A DNA stretch of 64,000 bases from Occultella glacieicola (GCF_004353825.1 NZ_SMNA01000004.1:186001-250000); one strand, 5' to 3'. Positions 26,481 to 35,728 are shown, counted from the first letter of the stretch. Notes: generated by a model not told the origin, from the letters alone. Numbers and translations: made by a program.

Positions 26481-27851
26481 TCAGGCCGACCGCAGCCAGG
26501 CCGGGCTCAGCACACCGTCGGGGTCGACCGAGGCGCGTACCCCCGCCAGCCGCTCGTACACGTCGGCCGGCCACAAGGCCCGGTAGGACTCGGCGGAGCC
26601 CACGTTCCCGAACGAGACGGTCTCGTGCTCGGCCAGCCACGGGGTCAGGGCCCCCTTGAACTCCTCGAACGCGGTGGCGGCCGCCCCGAGGGCGGGGGGC
26701 GGACCGGCGGCGACGACCGAGACGGCCGCGATGGCGCCGCGGCCGGCGGTCGCCGAGCCCTCGGGCACGTCCACCGCCGTTGCCGCGCCGAGGTGCCGCA
26801 GCTCGACGACCATGATCGGGCTGCCCGGTGCCGCCGCCGTGGACAGCAGCACGTCCACGAAGTCCTGGTCAAGGCGCCGGAGCAGCGTTCCGCCCGACCA
26901 CGACGACCCTGGCTCCTCCGGGTCCGCGTGGATGCGTGCCACCTGCGCCAGCGGCAGTTCGCCGAGTTCGTCCGTCAGCGCCGGCGCCAGGGCGCGCAGC
27001 GGCGCGGCCAGCCGCTCGCCGTCGGCGGCCGGGCCCGCGTACGCGAACCGCAGCGACAGCACCCGCTTGCCACGCAGGTGCTCGGGGATGAACGGCAGCG
27101 GCGGCATCGTGATCAGGGCGACGGACGTGTTCACCTCGCCCGACGCCGTCGGGAGCCAGTCCACCCAGCCACGCAGGACCTGTTCCCGGTACTCCTCGTC
27201 GAACATCAGGTTCCCGGCGTACAGGGCCGGCACCTCCGCGACCTCGATGGTGATCTCCGTGACGACCCCGAGGCCGTACTTGCCACCGCGCAGGGCCCAG
27301 AACAGGTCCGGGTTCTGCGTCGCGGACGCCGTGAGGAGGGAGCCGTCGCCGGTCACCACCCGCAGGGCGCGCACCCAGTCGGTGCTGAACCCGTGACTGC
27401 GGGCCAGGGGCCCGAGGCCGCCGCCCAAGGTGTACCCGACCACGCCCACGTGGGTGGAGGAGCCGGTCACCGGGGCCAGACCGAGCGGGGCGGTCTTCTC
27501 GATCACGGCGGCCCAGCGGGCGCCGGCTCCGATCGTGACGAGCCGGGCCGCCGGATCGACGCTCACGGCGTTCAGTTCGTGGGTGAGCAGTTGCAGGCCG
27601 GACGTGACCGGCACATGGGAGCCGTGCCCGGTGGCCAGGACGTCGACCGGGAGCCCGTGCGCGGCGGCGAAGGCGACGGCGGCGCTCACGTCCTCCTCGG
27701 AGGCGGCGGACACGGCCAGGTCCGGATCGTGCGTGACGGCGAGGTTCTGACCGCGGACGGCATCCGCGAAGCCCGGCTCGCCGCGCAGGAGCACGGTGCC
27801 GGAGACGGTGGATCGGAGGCTGGTGACGTCTGATTCGCTGAGTGTGGTCAC
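26481..27851 (-). CDS. FAD-linked oxidase, berberine-bridge/PCMH type
   Basis: 456 residues from GTG 27851, which lies seven bases after TACCGT, so it is probably leaderless. An ATG at 27881 would add ten residues but would place the -10-like hexamer inside the gene. The N-terminal FAD-binding domain (about 20-210) has DVLATGHGSHVPV, GAGARWAAVIEKTAPLGLAP, and VGYTLGGGLGPLARSHG, with NPDLFWALRGGKYGLGVVTE downstream. A C-terminal BBE-like segment ends the protein (YRALWPADVYERLAGVRASV, then DPDGVLSP). It likely oxidises a sugar or alcohol using oxygen. The bicovalent Cys of classical BBE enzymes is not apparent. It is divergent from an LLM oxidoreductase. Confidence 0.9.
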   Translation of the reverse strand: MTTLSESDVTSLRSTVSGTVLLRGEPGFADAVRGQNLAVTHDPDLAVSAASEEDVSAAVAFAAAHGLPVDVLATGHGSHVPVTSGLQLLTHELNAVSVDPAARLVTIGAGARWAAVIEKTAPLGLAPVTGSSTHVGVVGYTLGGGLGPLARSHGFSTDWVRALRVVTGDGSLLTASATQNPDLFWALRGGKYGLGVVTEITIEVAEVPALYAGNLMFDEEYREQVLRGWVDWLPTASGEVNTSVALITMPPLPFIPEHLRGKRVLSLRFAYAGPAADGERLAAPLRALAPALTDELGELPLAQVARIHADPEEPGSSWSGGTLLRRLDQDFVDVLLSTAAAPGSPIMVVELRHLGAATAVDVPEGSATAGRGAIAAVSVVAAGPPPALGAAATAFEEFKGALTPWLAEHETVSFGNVGSAESYRALWPADVYERLAGVRASVDPDGVLSPAWLRSA

Positions 27852-27864
27852 GGGCGAAACGGTA
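27852..27864 (-). promoter_or_regulatory. Leaderless promoter -10 of the FAD oxidase
   Basis: TACCGT (27864-27859 on the minus strand) followed after seven bases by GTG 27851. Confidence 0.45.
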
Positions 27865-28033
27865 GGCCGGGGGGCCGACATTCGGACAGGCGTTTTCGCC
27901 GAGGGCGATGAGGCAGGCACGGCGTCGGCCACCGGCGGCCGCGTGCACGGGGCCGGAATAGCCTCGCCGACCGCCGCGTTGCCGTCTGATGGCGCGGTCC
28001 CCACCGTCTGCGTCCCACACGTGAAAGGTCACC

Positions 28034-29023
28034 ATGTCGCTCCCGCTGTCCCTGCTCGATCTGGCCACCGTCGGAAAGGGCGAGACAGCCCGGGAGGCTC
28101 TCGAGGGCAGCGTGGCGCTGGCCCGTGCCGCCGAGCGCACCGGCTTCCACCGGGTCTGGTACGCCGAGCACCACAACAGCCCCGGCATCGCGTCCTCGGC
28201 CACCGCCGTGCTGATCGCGCACGTCGCCGCGAACACCCGGTCCATCCGCCTCGGTTCCGGCGGGATCATGCTGCCGAACCACTCTCCGCTGACGATCGCC
28301 GAGCAGTTCGGCACGCTCGCCTCGCTGCACCCGGGCCGGATCGATCTCGGGCTCGGCCGCGCCCCGGGCACGGACCAGGTCACCATGCGGGCGCTGCGAC
28401 GGGACGCGACCTCCTCGGACACCTTCCCCCGCGACGTGCAGGAACTGCAGGGCTACCTCAGCGGCGAGAGCCTGCTGCCCGGAGTCGAGGCCTACCCCGG
28501 CTCCGGCACGAACGTGCCGCTCTACATCCTCGGCTCGTCCCTGTTCGGCGCCCAGCTGGCCGCCGCCCTCGGCCTGCCGTACGCGTTCGCCTCCCACTTC
28601 GCCCCGGCTGCCCTGGAGCAGGCGGTCGCGGTCTACCGACGTGACTTCACGCCGTCGGACCAGCTCGCCGAGCCGTACGTGATCGCCGGTGTCGGGGTCG
28701 CGACCGGTGAGACCGACGCCGAGGCGCAGGCTCAGCTGCTCGCGACCCAGCGCAGCCGGGTCGCCCTGATCCTCGGCGGCAAGCGTGACTTCACCGACGA
28801 CGAGGCGGACATGGTGCTCGCCTCGCCGCAGGGCCAGCACCTGCTCGAGATGATGCGCTACACCGCCGTCGGCACGGTGGACGCCGTCGGGGAGTACCTG
28901 ACCACGTTCGCCGCGCACGCCGACGCCGACGAGTTGATCGTCGCCCTGCACGCGACCACCGTGGCCGACCGGCTACGGGCCGCGGAACTGGTGGCGCAGG
29001 CCGGTGGGTTGACCGCGGACTGA
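28034..29023 (+). CDS. LLM-class flavin-dependent oxidoreductase (MsnO8-like)
   Basis: 329 residues from ATG 28034 with AAAGGT upstream. It is a luciferase-like TIM-barrel monooxygenase using reduced FMN or F420. Diagnostic motifs are [55 protein letters not shown], and [17 protein letters not shown], the last two typical of the MsnO8 subgroup. Length is normal. Substrates in this subgroup are generally unknown. The 3' end overlaps the convergent WYL-regulator gene by 51 bases, unusually long for this window but both frames look genuine to the stop. Confidence 0.94.
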   Translation: MSLPLSLLDLATVGKGETAREALEGSVALARAAERTGFHRVWYAEHHNSPGIASSATAVLIAHVAANTRSIRLGSGGIMLPNHSPLTIAEQFGTLASLHPGRIDLGLGRAPGTDQVTMRALRRDATSSDTFPRDVQELQGYLSGESLLPGVEAYPGSGTNVPLYILGSSLFGAQLAAALGLPYAFASHFAPAALEQAVAVYRRDFTPSDQLAEPYVIAGVGVATGETDAEAQAQLLATQRSRVALILGGKRDFTDDEADMVLASPQGQHLLEMMRYTAVGTVDAVGEYLTTFAAHADADELIVALHATTVADRLRAAELVAQAGGLTAD

Positions 29024-30022
29024 AGCTCCGCCGTCGGGCCCGGCCGGTTCGGGGTAGTGCGCGAGCGCCCGCCGCGCGGCGGCCCGGATCTGGGCGGCCA
29101 TCGACGCGGGCTCCAGGACCGTCACCTCGGGTGCGAAGAGCACCGCCACGGCCGCCATCACCTCGCTCTGGCGCACCGTGACCCGCCAGGTCTGCGCGCC
29201 GCCGGGCACGGACGGTGGCTCGACCTCGATCCGGCTGCCGGACGCGACCTGCATGTCGACCAGCCGGCGCAGCAGGGCGGCCCGGTCCGGCTGCACCAGC
29301 AACGTCACCGGCACCGGGCGGAGCTGGTCGGAGAACCGGGTTCGCAGTTCCTCCCAGATCACCGCGAGCGGCCGGTCGTCGACCGGGGTGCTCGGCGCGC
29401 TCAGCACCACCGCCCGGCCGATCCTGGACACCCGGTAGCTGCGGACCCTCCCGCGATGCTCGGCGACCAGGTACCAGCGACTCGAGTGGTCGACGATCCC
29501 GATCGGGTCGACGGTGCGGACCCCGGGAGTCGTCTCCGTGGCCGATGTGTAGGTCATCCGCACCCGACGGCGTCCGAGCACCGCCTCCCGCAGCTGCGGC
29601 AGCAGCGGCACGGCCTCGGCCGCGGAGAACCAGGTCCGGCGGTCCGCGAGCACGACGCCCCCGAGGGTCTCGGCATGTTCGACGGCCCCGCTCGGCGCGG
29701 TCGCGGCGACCTTGGCCAGCGCCGACGACAGCGCCGAGCCGAGCCCGAGCTGGTCGGCCGCCTCCCGGCCGGTCCAGGCGAACAGGGCCTGCGCCTCCGG
29801 AGGAGTCAAGCCCGAGGCGCTGGTGGTGAAGCCGTCCATCAGGACGCACCCGCCGCCACGGCCCCGCTCGGTGAACACCGGCACGCCGGCCGCGGACAGC
29901 GCGTCCATGTCCCGCAGGATCGTCCGCTCGCTCACCTCCAGCCGCTCCGCCAACCAGGACGCCTTCGCTCGCCGGTGGCGCTGCAACAGCATCAGCAGGT
30001 GCAGCAACCGGTCCGCGCGCAT
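28973..30022 (-). CDS. WYL-domain transcriptional regulator (YafY/DeoR type)
   Basis: 349 residues from ATG 30022 ([20 protein letters not shown]). The N-terminal winged helix ([20 protein letters not shown], then [20 protein letters not shown]) precedes the WYL domain. The latter is intact around residues 170-230 ([37 protein letters not shown]) and is followed by the C-terminal WCX extension. Such regulators respond to small or nucleotide ligands. The start lies next to a 31-bp palindrome shared with the divergent DinB-like gene, which is the expected target together with itself. No ribosome site is obvious before the ATG. Confidence 0.92.
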   Translation of the reverse strand: MRADRLLHLLMLLQRHRRAKASWLAERLEVSERTILRDMDALSAAGVPVFTERGRGGGCVLMDGFTTSASGLTPPEAQALFAWTGREAADQLGLGSALSSALAKVAATAPSGAVEHAETLGGVVLADRRTWFSAAEAVPLLPQLREAVLGRRRVRMTYTSATETTPGVRTVDPIGIVDHSSRWYLVAEHRGRVRSYRVSRIGRAVVLSAPSTPVDDRPLAVIWEELRTRFSDQLRPVPVTLLVQPDRAALLRRLVDMQVASGSRIEVEPPSVPGGAQTWRVTVRQSEVMAAVAVLFAPEVTVLEPASMAAQIRAAARRALAHYPEPAGPDGGASVRGQPTGLRHQFRGP

Positions 30023-30038
30023 GGTGTCGAGACTCTCA

Positions 30039-30069
30039 CGCAAACCTGACAGAAGATGTCCGGTTTGCG
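30039..30069. promoter_or_regulatory. WYL-regulator operator candidate
   Basis: CGCAAACCTGACA (30039-30051) and TGTCCGGTTTGCG (30057-30069) are inverted over 13 bp with one mismatch and a 5-bp spacer. They sit between the divergent WYL and DinB-like genes, so one bound regulator could control both. Confidence 0.65.
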
Positions 30070-30125
30070 CGATGGACTTGTTCCGACGGGCCGCTCCGGC
30101 CCATGACCGAGCAAGGAGAACCGCC

Positions 30126-30725
30126 ATGACCAGCACCGCAACCGCACCTCGGACCGACCCCCGACCACTGCTCGCCCGGGCGCTGGACCAGACCGGCGCA
30201 CTGATCGCGGGCACCGAGGTGGACCAGTCCTCGCTGCCGACCCCCTGCGACGAGTTCGACGTGGCCGCCCTGGTGGGGCACCTGCAAGGGGTAGTGCGCC
30301 GGATCGGCGTGGTGCTGGAGGGGCGCCCGTTCCACGAGGCGCCGAGCCACGTCGACAGCACTGACTGGGTCGGCGACTGGGAGTCCGGCCGGGCCGCCAC
30401 CGATGCGGTGCTCGCCGACGACGAGTCGCTGACGCGCACCGTCACCGTCCCCTGGGGCCAGGTCCCCGGCGCCGCCGCGGTCGGCTCCTACCTCGGCGAG
30501 CTGACCGTGCACGCCTGGGACCTGGCCGCCGCCACGGGGCGCACCGACGGGCTCGACGGCGGACTCGCCGAGATCGCCCTGGCCGCGTACGAGCGGATGC
30601 TCCCGGCCGAGCCGCGCGGCGGCGACGTCCCGTTCGGGGACCCGGTCCCGGTGCCCGCGGACGCCGATCCGTACGCGCGCCTCGTCGCCTGGACCGGACG
30701 CGATCCGTTCTGGACGGCCGGCTGA
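30126..30725 (+). CDS. DinB/MDMPI-like TIGR03086-family protein
   Basis: 199 residues from ATG 30126 with AAGGAG upstream. It is a four-helix-bundle protein of the mycothiol-dependent maleylpyruvate isomerase N-domain group: LLARALDQTGALIAGTEVDQ, SSLPTPCDEFDVAALVGHLQ with the first metal His, then GELTVHAWDLAAATGR with the second. Members bind a divalent metal, and several are thought to be mycothiol S-transferases that detoxify electrophiles. Divergence from the WYL regulator with a shared palindrome suggests inducible expression. Confidence 0.9.
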   Translation: MTSTATAPRTDPRPLLARALDQTGALIAGTEVDQSSLPTPCDEFDVAALVGHLQGVVRRIGVVLEGRPFHEAPSHVDSTDWVGDWESGRAATDAVLADDESLTRTVTVPWGQVPGAAAVGSYLGELTVHAWDLAAATGRTDGLDGGLAEIALAAYERMLPAEPRGGDVPFGDPVPVPADADPYARLVAWTGRDPFWTAG

Positions 30726-30747
30726 GTCGGGCCGAGCGCGCACCTGC

Positions 30748-30759
30748 CATGCTGGGGGC
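30748..30759 (+). promoter_or_regulatory. Leaderless promoter -10 of the membrane protease-like gene
   Basis: CATGCT (30748-30753) lies six bases before ATG 30760. The intervening GGGGGC could alternatively serve as a very close ribosome site. Confidence 0.45.
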
Positions 30760-31590
30760 ATGTCGCCGGCCGCCGAGACCGCCCTGACCGCCCCGGAGCG
30801 ACCGGCCCTGTCCGTGGCGCTCGTCCCCGCGATCGGGGTCAGCCTGTCCGCGTTCCTGCTCTTCGGCCTGCAGGTGCCCGGCTGGGGGCACGCGCTCCTG
30901 GTCGCCAGCCTGGCCGGGGCGTTCGCGGTCGGCCGGGAACTGGGCAAGGACCTGACCCTGATCGGCCTCGGCATCGCGATCGTCTCCGTGACCTCGGTCG
31001 AGGCCGACGTCAGCTGGGACCGGTTCTTCACGATCGGGATCGTGCTCGCGCTCGCGGTCACGGTCCCGTTCCTGGTCGACCGGTTCGTCTACAAGCGGCG
31101 GGCGATCCGGTTCCCGTGGCGCACCGGCCAGCCGTGGACGCGGTTGGAGAAGTCCTACATCGTCATCGTCCCGGTGCTCGGGTGGCTGATCCTGCCGTTC
31201 TACTTCATCGACTCCGGCGCCTACCTGAACTGGCCGCACATCACCGACGCCAGCGAGCTCGGCCGGTTCTTCGTGGGCGTGAACGCCGTCGGCACCTGGG
31301 ACGAGCTGTTCTTCATCTGCACCTGCTTCGCGCTGTTGCGCCGGCACTTCCCGATGTGGCAGGCGAACCTGCTCCAAGCCACGATCTTCGTGTCGTTCCT
31401 GTGGGAACTCGGCTACCGCGAGTGGGGGCCGCTGCTCACCGCACCGTTCGCGCTGCTGCAGGGCTTCATCTTCTCCAGGACCGGGTCGCTGACGTACGTG
31501 CTGATCGTGCACCTGCTGTTCGACCTCATGGTCTTCCTCGCGATCGTGCACGCGCACAATCCGGGTGTGATCCCGATCTTCCTCATCTGA
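30760..31590 (+). CDS. Multi-pass membrane protein, CPBP/CAAX-protease-like
   Basis: 276 residues with about seven or eight transmembrane helices. Around residues 180-200 it has GTWDELFFICTCFALLRRHF, which resembles the EExxxR region of CPBP intramembrane proteases but with D-E for E-E and no conserved Arg. Later HLLFDLMVF resembles the HxxxN/D motif. Other acidic/His positions (ISELGRFF, WELGYREWG) may complete the site. It is either a divergent protease or an inactive homologue. The start ATG 30760 follows CATGCT by six bases. No partner gene is evident. Confidence 0.8.
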   Translation: MSPAAETALTAPERPALSVALVPAIGVSLSAFLLFGLQVPGWGHALLVASLAGAFAVGRELGKDLTLIGLGIAIVSVTSVEADVSWDRFFTIGIVLALAVTVPFLVDRFVYKRRAIRFPWRTGQPWTRLEKSYIVIVPVLGWLILPFYFIDSGAYLNWPHITDASELGRFFVGVNAVGTWDELFFICTCFALLRRHFPMWQANLLQATIFVSFLWELGYREWGPLLTAPFALLQGFIFSRTGSLTYVLIVHLLFDLMVFLAIVHAHNPGVIPIFLI

Positions 31591-31657
31591 GGGAATAACG
31601 CCGGCGCCGTCCGCCTTGAGGCTCCCAGTACATGCAAACGCATCGAGCGGAGTGATG

Positions 31658-32695
31658 ATGGCAGAGATCGAGCTCGGGTTGGACACGTTCGGCGACGTCA
31701 CGGTCGGCGGCGACGGCCGGCTGCTGAGCCATGCCGAGGTGATCCGCAACGTGGTCGCCGAGGGGGTCCTCGCCGACGAGGTGGGTGTCGACTTCATCGG
31801 CATCGGGGAGCACCACCGCGACGACTTCGCGGTCTCCGCCCCGGACGTGGTGCTCGCCGCGATCGCGTCGCGTACCTCGCGGATCCGGCTCGGGTCCGCC
31901 GTGACCGTGCTGAGTTCGGACGACCCGGTCCGCGTGTTCGAACGGTTCTCCACCCTGGACGCGATCTCCGACGGGCGCGCCGAGGTGATCCTCGGCCGGG
32001 GCTCGTTCATCGAGTCCTTCCCGCTGTTCGGGTACGACCTCAAGGACTACGACACCCTCTTCGAGGAGAAGTTCGACCTGTTCACGCACCTGCTCGAGGA
32101 GGGACCGGTCACCTGGAGCGGGACGGTGCGGGCGGCGCTGTCGGAACAGACCGTGTACCCGCCGACGGCGTCCGGCGCCCTGCGTACCTGGCTCGGGGTC
32201 GGCGGGTCGCCACAGTCCGTGGTGCGGGCCGCGCAGTACGGCGTCCCCCTGATGCTCGCGATCATCGGGGGCGCGCCGGAGCGGTTCGCGCCCTACACGG
32301 ACCTGTACCACCGCGCGCTCGAGCAGTTCGGCCGCGAGGCACTGCCGATCGGCGCCCACTCGCCCGGCCACGTCGCCGCGACCGATGCCCAGGCCAAGGA
32401 GGAGTTCTTCGGCCACTACGCGGCCGGCATGGCCCGGGTCGGCGCCGAACGTGGCTGGGCGCCGATGACCCGGGACCGGTTCGAGGAGGAGGTGGGCGCT
32501 GACGGCGCGCTCTTCGTCGGCTCCCCGGAGACCGTCGCGGCCAAGATCGTCCGGACCGTCAACGCTCTCGGCCTGTCCCGGTTCGACCTCAAGTACAGCG
32601 CCGGCACCCTCCCGCACGAGCTCGCCGTGCGCCACATCCAGCTCTACGGCCGTGAGGTCATCCCCGCGGTGCGGACGGCGCTCGCGGAGGCGTAG
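31658..32695 (+). CDS. LLM-class flavin-dependent oxidoreductase
   Basis: 345 residues. ATG 31658 is five bases after GGAG, better than the adjacent ATG 31655. A luciferase-like TIM barrel is shown by ADEVGVDFIGIGEHHRDDFA, SRTSRIRLGSAVTVLSSDDP, VRVFERFSTLDAISDGRAEV, and ILGRGSFIESFPLFGYDL. Those features place it in the group with an N-terminal GLDTFGD motif. It is distinct from the LLM gene at 28034 (different subfamily). Flavin is probably supplied by a separate reductase. The gene appears monocistronic, with AAACGCAT in the short upstream gap but no clear promoter. Confidence 0.94.
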   Translation: MAEIELGLDTFGDVTVGGDGRLLSHAEVIRNVVAEGVLADEVGVDFIGIGEHHRDDFAVSAPDVVLAAIASRTSRIRLGSAVTVLSSDDPVRVFERFSTLDAISDGRAEVILGRGSFIESFPLFGYDLKDYDTLFEEKFDLFTHLLEEGPVTWSGTVRAALSEQTVYPPTASGALRTWLGVGGSPQSVVRAAQYGVPLMLAIIGGAPERFAPYTDLYHRALEQFGREALPIGAHSPGHVAATDAQAKEEFFGHYAAGMARVGAERGWAPMTRDRFEEEVGADGALFVGSPETVAAKIVRTVNALGLSRFDLKYSAGTLPHELAVRHIQLYGREVIPAVRTALAEA

Positions 32696-32769
32696 CGCCG
32701 GGCTGTGATGCAGCAACCCTCCGGCCGCGAAGCAGGACCCACGCGGTGCGGGCGTGGCCGCGGTCGGGG

Positions 32770-33627
32770 TCACTCGTGGGCGAGGGTGGCACGCAGTTCG
32801 GCGAGCCACTCGGCACCGAGGCGGCGCCCGTCCGGGAGCCGGTCGACGCGGTCCCACCGCCACGCCGTGATCATCGCGAGCACGAGGATCCGGCACTGCC
32901 GCAAGAGGACCGGATCGGCGCCCGGGTAGTGCGCGGCGACCGGCTCGGGTGCGTGGGCGAGATCGAACTCGACAGGCCCGCGACAACACGTCTCGAGGTC
33001 GATGAAGCGGGGCCCGTCGGCGGTCGCGAGGACGTTCCCGGCGTGGGGCTCGCCGTGCAGCAACTGCTCGTGGGGCAGCGGCTCGCCGCGTCGCGCCCGC
33101 TCTTCGATGCGGTCGCCGATCGCGCCGACGGTCAGCGCAAGCGTCTCGCGCAGCAGGTCCCGTTCCGGTTCGGGCAGGTCGGGGCTCCGGGTGCGGTCGG
33201 AGACGAGTAATCGCGCCTGCTCGACCCGGTCCGTGAAGTGCGGGGTCGGCAGGTCGACCGTGCGCATCCCGGCGTGCAGGCGGACCAGGGCGTCGGCATA
33301 GGCGGCCGGCGACAGATCCCCCACCTGCTCGTAGTGGGTCCAGAGGGTGAGCGCGAAGCCGTCCCGCCGATGAACGCGCGGCTCCACGCGCGGGTCGAGG
33401 GCGCCCACGGGGCAACCGGCACCCGCGAGCAGCCCGGCGAGTGCGACTTCGAACTCCGCGGCGCCGGGCTCATCGGGGGCCACGCGCACCAGCACGTCGG
33501 CCGGCAGCAGGCGAACGCTCACCTTGTTGGAGTTGTGCAGCACGACCGCGTCGTCCGCCCGTAGCCCGCACGCGGTGGCGACCGACCGTGCCGTCGAGAC
33601 TGCTCGGGTCATCTCGGCCGTCGGCAT
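32770..33627 (-). CDS. Aminoglycoside-phosphotransferase-fold kinase
   Basis: 285 residues from ATG 33627, which has GGGAGCG upstream. An APH/choline-kinase fold is shown by the N-lobe VLHNSNKVSVRLLPADVLVR and the catalytic loop LLHGEPHAGNVL, in which Glu replaces the usual Asp of HGD. Asn and the metal-binding Asp (FIDLETCCRGPVEFDLA) are kept. The HGE variant occurs in a recognised APH subgroup and may still be active. The phosphate acceptor (antibiotic, sugar or amino alcohol) cannot be told from sequence. It is divergent from another kinase-like gene at 33775. Confidence 0.88.
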   Translation of the reverse strand: MPTAEMTRAVSTARSVATACGLRADDAVVLHNSNKVSVRLLPADVLVRVAPDEPGAAEFEVALAGLLAGAGCPVGALDPRVEPRVHRRDGFALTLWTHYEQVGDLSPAAYADALVRLHAGMRTVDLPTPHFTDRVEQARLLVSDRTRSPDLPEPERDLLRETLALTVGAIGDRIEERARRGEPLPHEQLLHGEPHAGNVLATADGPRFIDLETCCRGPVEFDLAHAPEPVAAHYPGADPVLLRQCRILVLAMITAWRWDRVDRLPDGRRLGAEWLAELRATLAHE

Positions 33628-33762
33628 CGGTCGCTCCCATCGTCGGAGCCCCGCGGCGCGGCCGTCGAGGCGGGTCCCGCCGCACGGTAGCGGGACACCG
33701 GAGGCGCCCGCACGCCCATTTCCGCGACCGCAAAGGCCTGGCCCGGCTGCCGTCGCTGCGGC

Positions 33763-33774
33763 TACCGTGCGCCG
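33763..33774 (+). promoter_or_regulatory. Leaderless promoter -10 of the short kinase-like gene
   Basis: TACCGT (33763-33768) lies six bases before ATG 33775. Confidence 0.45.
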
Positions 33775-34446
33775 ATGAACACGACGGCGGAACTCGCGGC
33801 CACCCTGGCCGGACACGATCACCGGCAGGCCCACGCGCACCTGGTGCGGGCCGGGTGGAGCGTATGCGGGGTGGGCGACTGGGCCGTGACCCTTCGATCG
33901 CCGGACGGCACGCTGGCGGCCCGGGTGTCGCCGTTCGACCCGGCCTACCCGGTGTTCGTGGACCTGTGCCGCCGACTCGAGGGCACGGCCCAGCTGCCCC
34001 GGGTCGAGGCGGACCTGCCCCTGCCCGGCGGCGGGCAGCTCACGATCATGGAGTTCCTGCTGCCCGCACCGGCCGACGTGGCCGAACGCGTACGCGCGTC
34101 CTGGGCGGCCGGGGACGATCCCGAACTGGCCGCGGTCCGGCGAGCGGCCGAGGACCTGGACGCCACCGCCCGGCGCGAGGTGCCGTGGTGGGACGGCATC
34201 GACCTCAACCCCGGCAACGTCATGCGGGCGCTCGACGGGCGCATCGTCCTGGTCGACGTCTTCTGCCTGGACGGGGCTGCGCTCTACGCCGCGCTCCTGG
34301 CCGATCCCGCGGGCTTCGCCGTGCGAGTTCCCGCCGACCGGGGACGGTATCTGACCGAGATCGCGTACATCGCCCGCAACAGCATTCCGGCGGAGATCAC
34401 CGCCCTGCGCGCGGCAGCGCTGGAGGCGCACCCGCCACCCCCGTGA
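33775..34446 (+). CDS. Short kinase-like (phosphotransferase C-lobe) protein
   Basis: 223 residues, shorter than standard APH enzymes. The C-lobe signature is recognisable: WWDGIDLNPGNVMRALDGRI, then VLVDVFCLDG, keeping the catalytic Asp, the Asn and the metal-binding Asp but lacking the preceding His of HGD. The N-lobe is compressed (GWSVCGVGDWAVTLRSPDGT), and MEFLLPAPADV may be the hinge. A truncated kinase or a toxin/antitoxin-like stand-alone C-lobe is possible. Start choice rests on the TACCGT-N6-ATG arrangement. It is divergent from the APH gene at 33627, perhaps from a shared ancestor. Confidence 0.72.
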   Translation: MNTTAELAATLAGHDHRQAHAHLVRAGWSVCGVGDWAVTLRSPDGTLAARVSPFDPAYPVFVDLCRRLEGTAQLPRVEADLPLPGGGQLTIMEFLLPAPADVAERVRASWAAGDDPELAAVRRAAEDLDATARREVPWWDGIDLNPGNVMRALDGRIVLVDVFCLDGAALYAALLADPAGFAVRVPADRGRYLTEIAYIARNSIPAEITALRAAALEAHPPPP

Positions 34447-34501
34447 CGACACAGTTGGTCGAGGCGAGCGCAGTCGAGGGCAGGGCCGCGCGTACCGTGG
34501 C

Positions 34502-35023
34502 CTACTCGGCGGCTCGCGCCGTTCGGGCGTACTCCGAACCCGAGCGGGTGCGTTCGAGGATCTCCTCGTCCACCATGGCCCGCCGGAGCGCAGCGGTGTC
34601 CGGGCCGAACCGGGCAAGACGCTCGTTCAGCTCCCGCTCGGGCACCACCTCGTCCGCGGCGAGGGCCTGCCGGGCGAGGAGTTCGAGCAGGGCACGTCGC
34701 TCGCCCGCGCCGGAGGGGTAGCGGTCGATCTCCCCGCGTGCGTTGAGGTAGCGCTCGATGCCGGGGCGTGGTTCGGTCGCCGCGGCGGCCAGGGCGCGGC
34801 CGAACACCTCCGGGTGCACGTCGAGCCGCCCGTCGACCTCCCGGACCAGGCCCGCGCGCACCAGCATGGCGCTCGCCTGCCGCTGCTTCGAGGTGCTCGG
34901 ACCGGCGTTGATCGGCTCCGAGGCGCCGGCCAGGACGAGCTGGGCGAAGAGGTGCCGGGCGCGGGGGTTCGCCAGCGCCGCCATGATCGGCCGCCAGTCG
35001 GCACGAGCTGGGTCCCGGGTCAC
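34502..35023 (-). CDS. DUF2087-domain protein
   Basis: 173 residues. The C-terminal 75 residues fit the DUF2087 pattern: LNARGEIDRYPSGAGERRAL, then VVPERELNERLARFGPDTAA, and LRRAMVDEEILERTRSGSEY. This is a winged-helix-like module often seen in putative regulators. The N-terminal 90 residues look like an ArsR/HTH-type helical region (MAALANPRARHLFAQLVLAG). It may therefore be a small DNA-binding protein. GTG 35023 follows TAGCAT by six bases, so the message would be leaderless. It ends convergent with the short kinase-like gene. Confidence 0.85.
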   Translation of the reverse strand: MTRDPARADWRPIMAALANPRARHLFAQLVLAGASEPINAGPSTSKQRQASAMLVRAGLVREVDGRLDVHPEVFGRALAAAATEPRPGIERYLNARGEIDRYPSGAGERRALLELLARQALAADEVVPERELNERLARFGPDTAALRRAMVDEEILERTRSGSEYARTARAAE

Positions 35024-35035
35024 CCGACGATGCTA
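35024..35035 (-). promoter_or_regulatory. Leaderless promoter -10 of the DUF2087 gene
   Basis: TAGCAT (35035-35030, minus strand) followed after six bases by GTG 35023. Confidence 0.45.
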
Positions 35036-35054
35036 CGGGTGAGCATCCGCTCCC

Positions 35055-35600
35055 TCAATGCTGCGGCCGGTCCCAGGGTTGCCGAGCCGGCTGTGTCTGA
35101 CCGGCCGGAGGTTGCTCGCCCCACTGCGCCGGACCCGCCTGACCGGTCTGAACGGTCTGACCCCCGGGCACTCCCGCGCCCCCCTGCGGCGCGAGACCGG
35201 CGTACAGGACGGTGCCCGGCTGCTGCGGGTTGTCGACCAGCAGCACGAGGTCCCCGGTCCGCGGGATCTCGAGCTTGGACACCAGCGACTGCAGCGACAC
35301 CTGGTGCCCGTCGACCTCCAGGACGAGCAGGACCACCGGGTCGTTGTTGATCATCTGACCGGTGTCCTGCAGGCCGAGGACCCTGGCGGTCCTGGTCGGA
35401 TGGCCGGCCGCGCGCAGCTGCGCGGCGAGCTGGCCCTGGTTCATCGCGCCGGTGGCCTGTTGCATCGCCTCGGTGAACTCCCGGCCCATGAAGGCCTGCG
35501 TGAGCTTGCCGGTCAGCCCCCGGCCCTCGGCGATGTCGTTCGCCATCTGCATGCTCTCGGCCTGACGCTCGGCCATCGTCCTGCGCTTGAACAGTCCCAT
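35055..35600 (-). CDS. Hypothetical protein with beta-rich core and Gln/Pro-rich tail
   Basis: 181 residues from ATG 35600 with GAGGAG upstream. A basic helical N terminus (GLFKRRTMAERQAESMQMAN) is followed by a helical stretch (FTEAMQQATGAMNQ). Then comes a compact beta-like core, residues about 65-135: GHPTRTARVLGLQDTGQMIN, NDPVVLLVLEVDGHQVSLQS. That core resembles actinobacterial proteins in which a variable OB-like segment follows the phrase NDPxVxLxLxV. The last 45 residues are Gln/Pro/Gly-rich. There is no signal peptide or membrane helix. Function is unknown, and it does not share an evident operon. Confidence 0.75.
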   Translation of the reverse strand: MGLFKRRTMAERQAESMQMANDIAEGRGLTGKLTQAFMGREFTEAMQQATGAMNQGQLAAQLRAAGHPTRTARVLGLQDTGQMINNDPVVLLVLEVDGHQVSLQSLVSKLEIPRTGDLVLLVDNPQQPGTVLYAGLAPQGGAGVPGGQTVQTGQAGPAQWGEQPPAGQTQPARQPWDRPQH

Positions 35601-35728
35601 CGTGGTGCTCCTCGCTCCGTGGGCGGCCGATCCGCCCTGCCGACTCCCTGCGACAGCACCGACGTTAGGACGCCGGCACCGGCAACCGGTCCCAGGTTCG
35701 TAGGACTCTCACCCTCCGTTCCGGTCCG

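Noticed and set aside
34447-34501. GTCGAGG direct repeats between convergent genes as a mobile element
   Set aside because: Only two 7-base copies and no inverted ends. It may be a degenerate palindromic unit but evidence is too thin.
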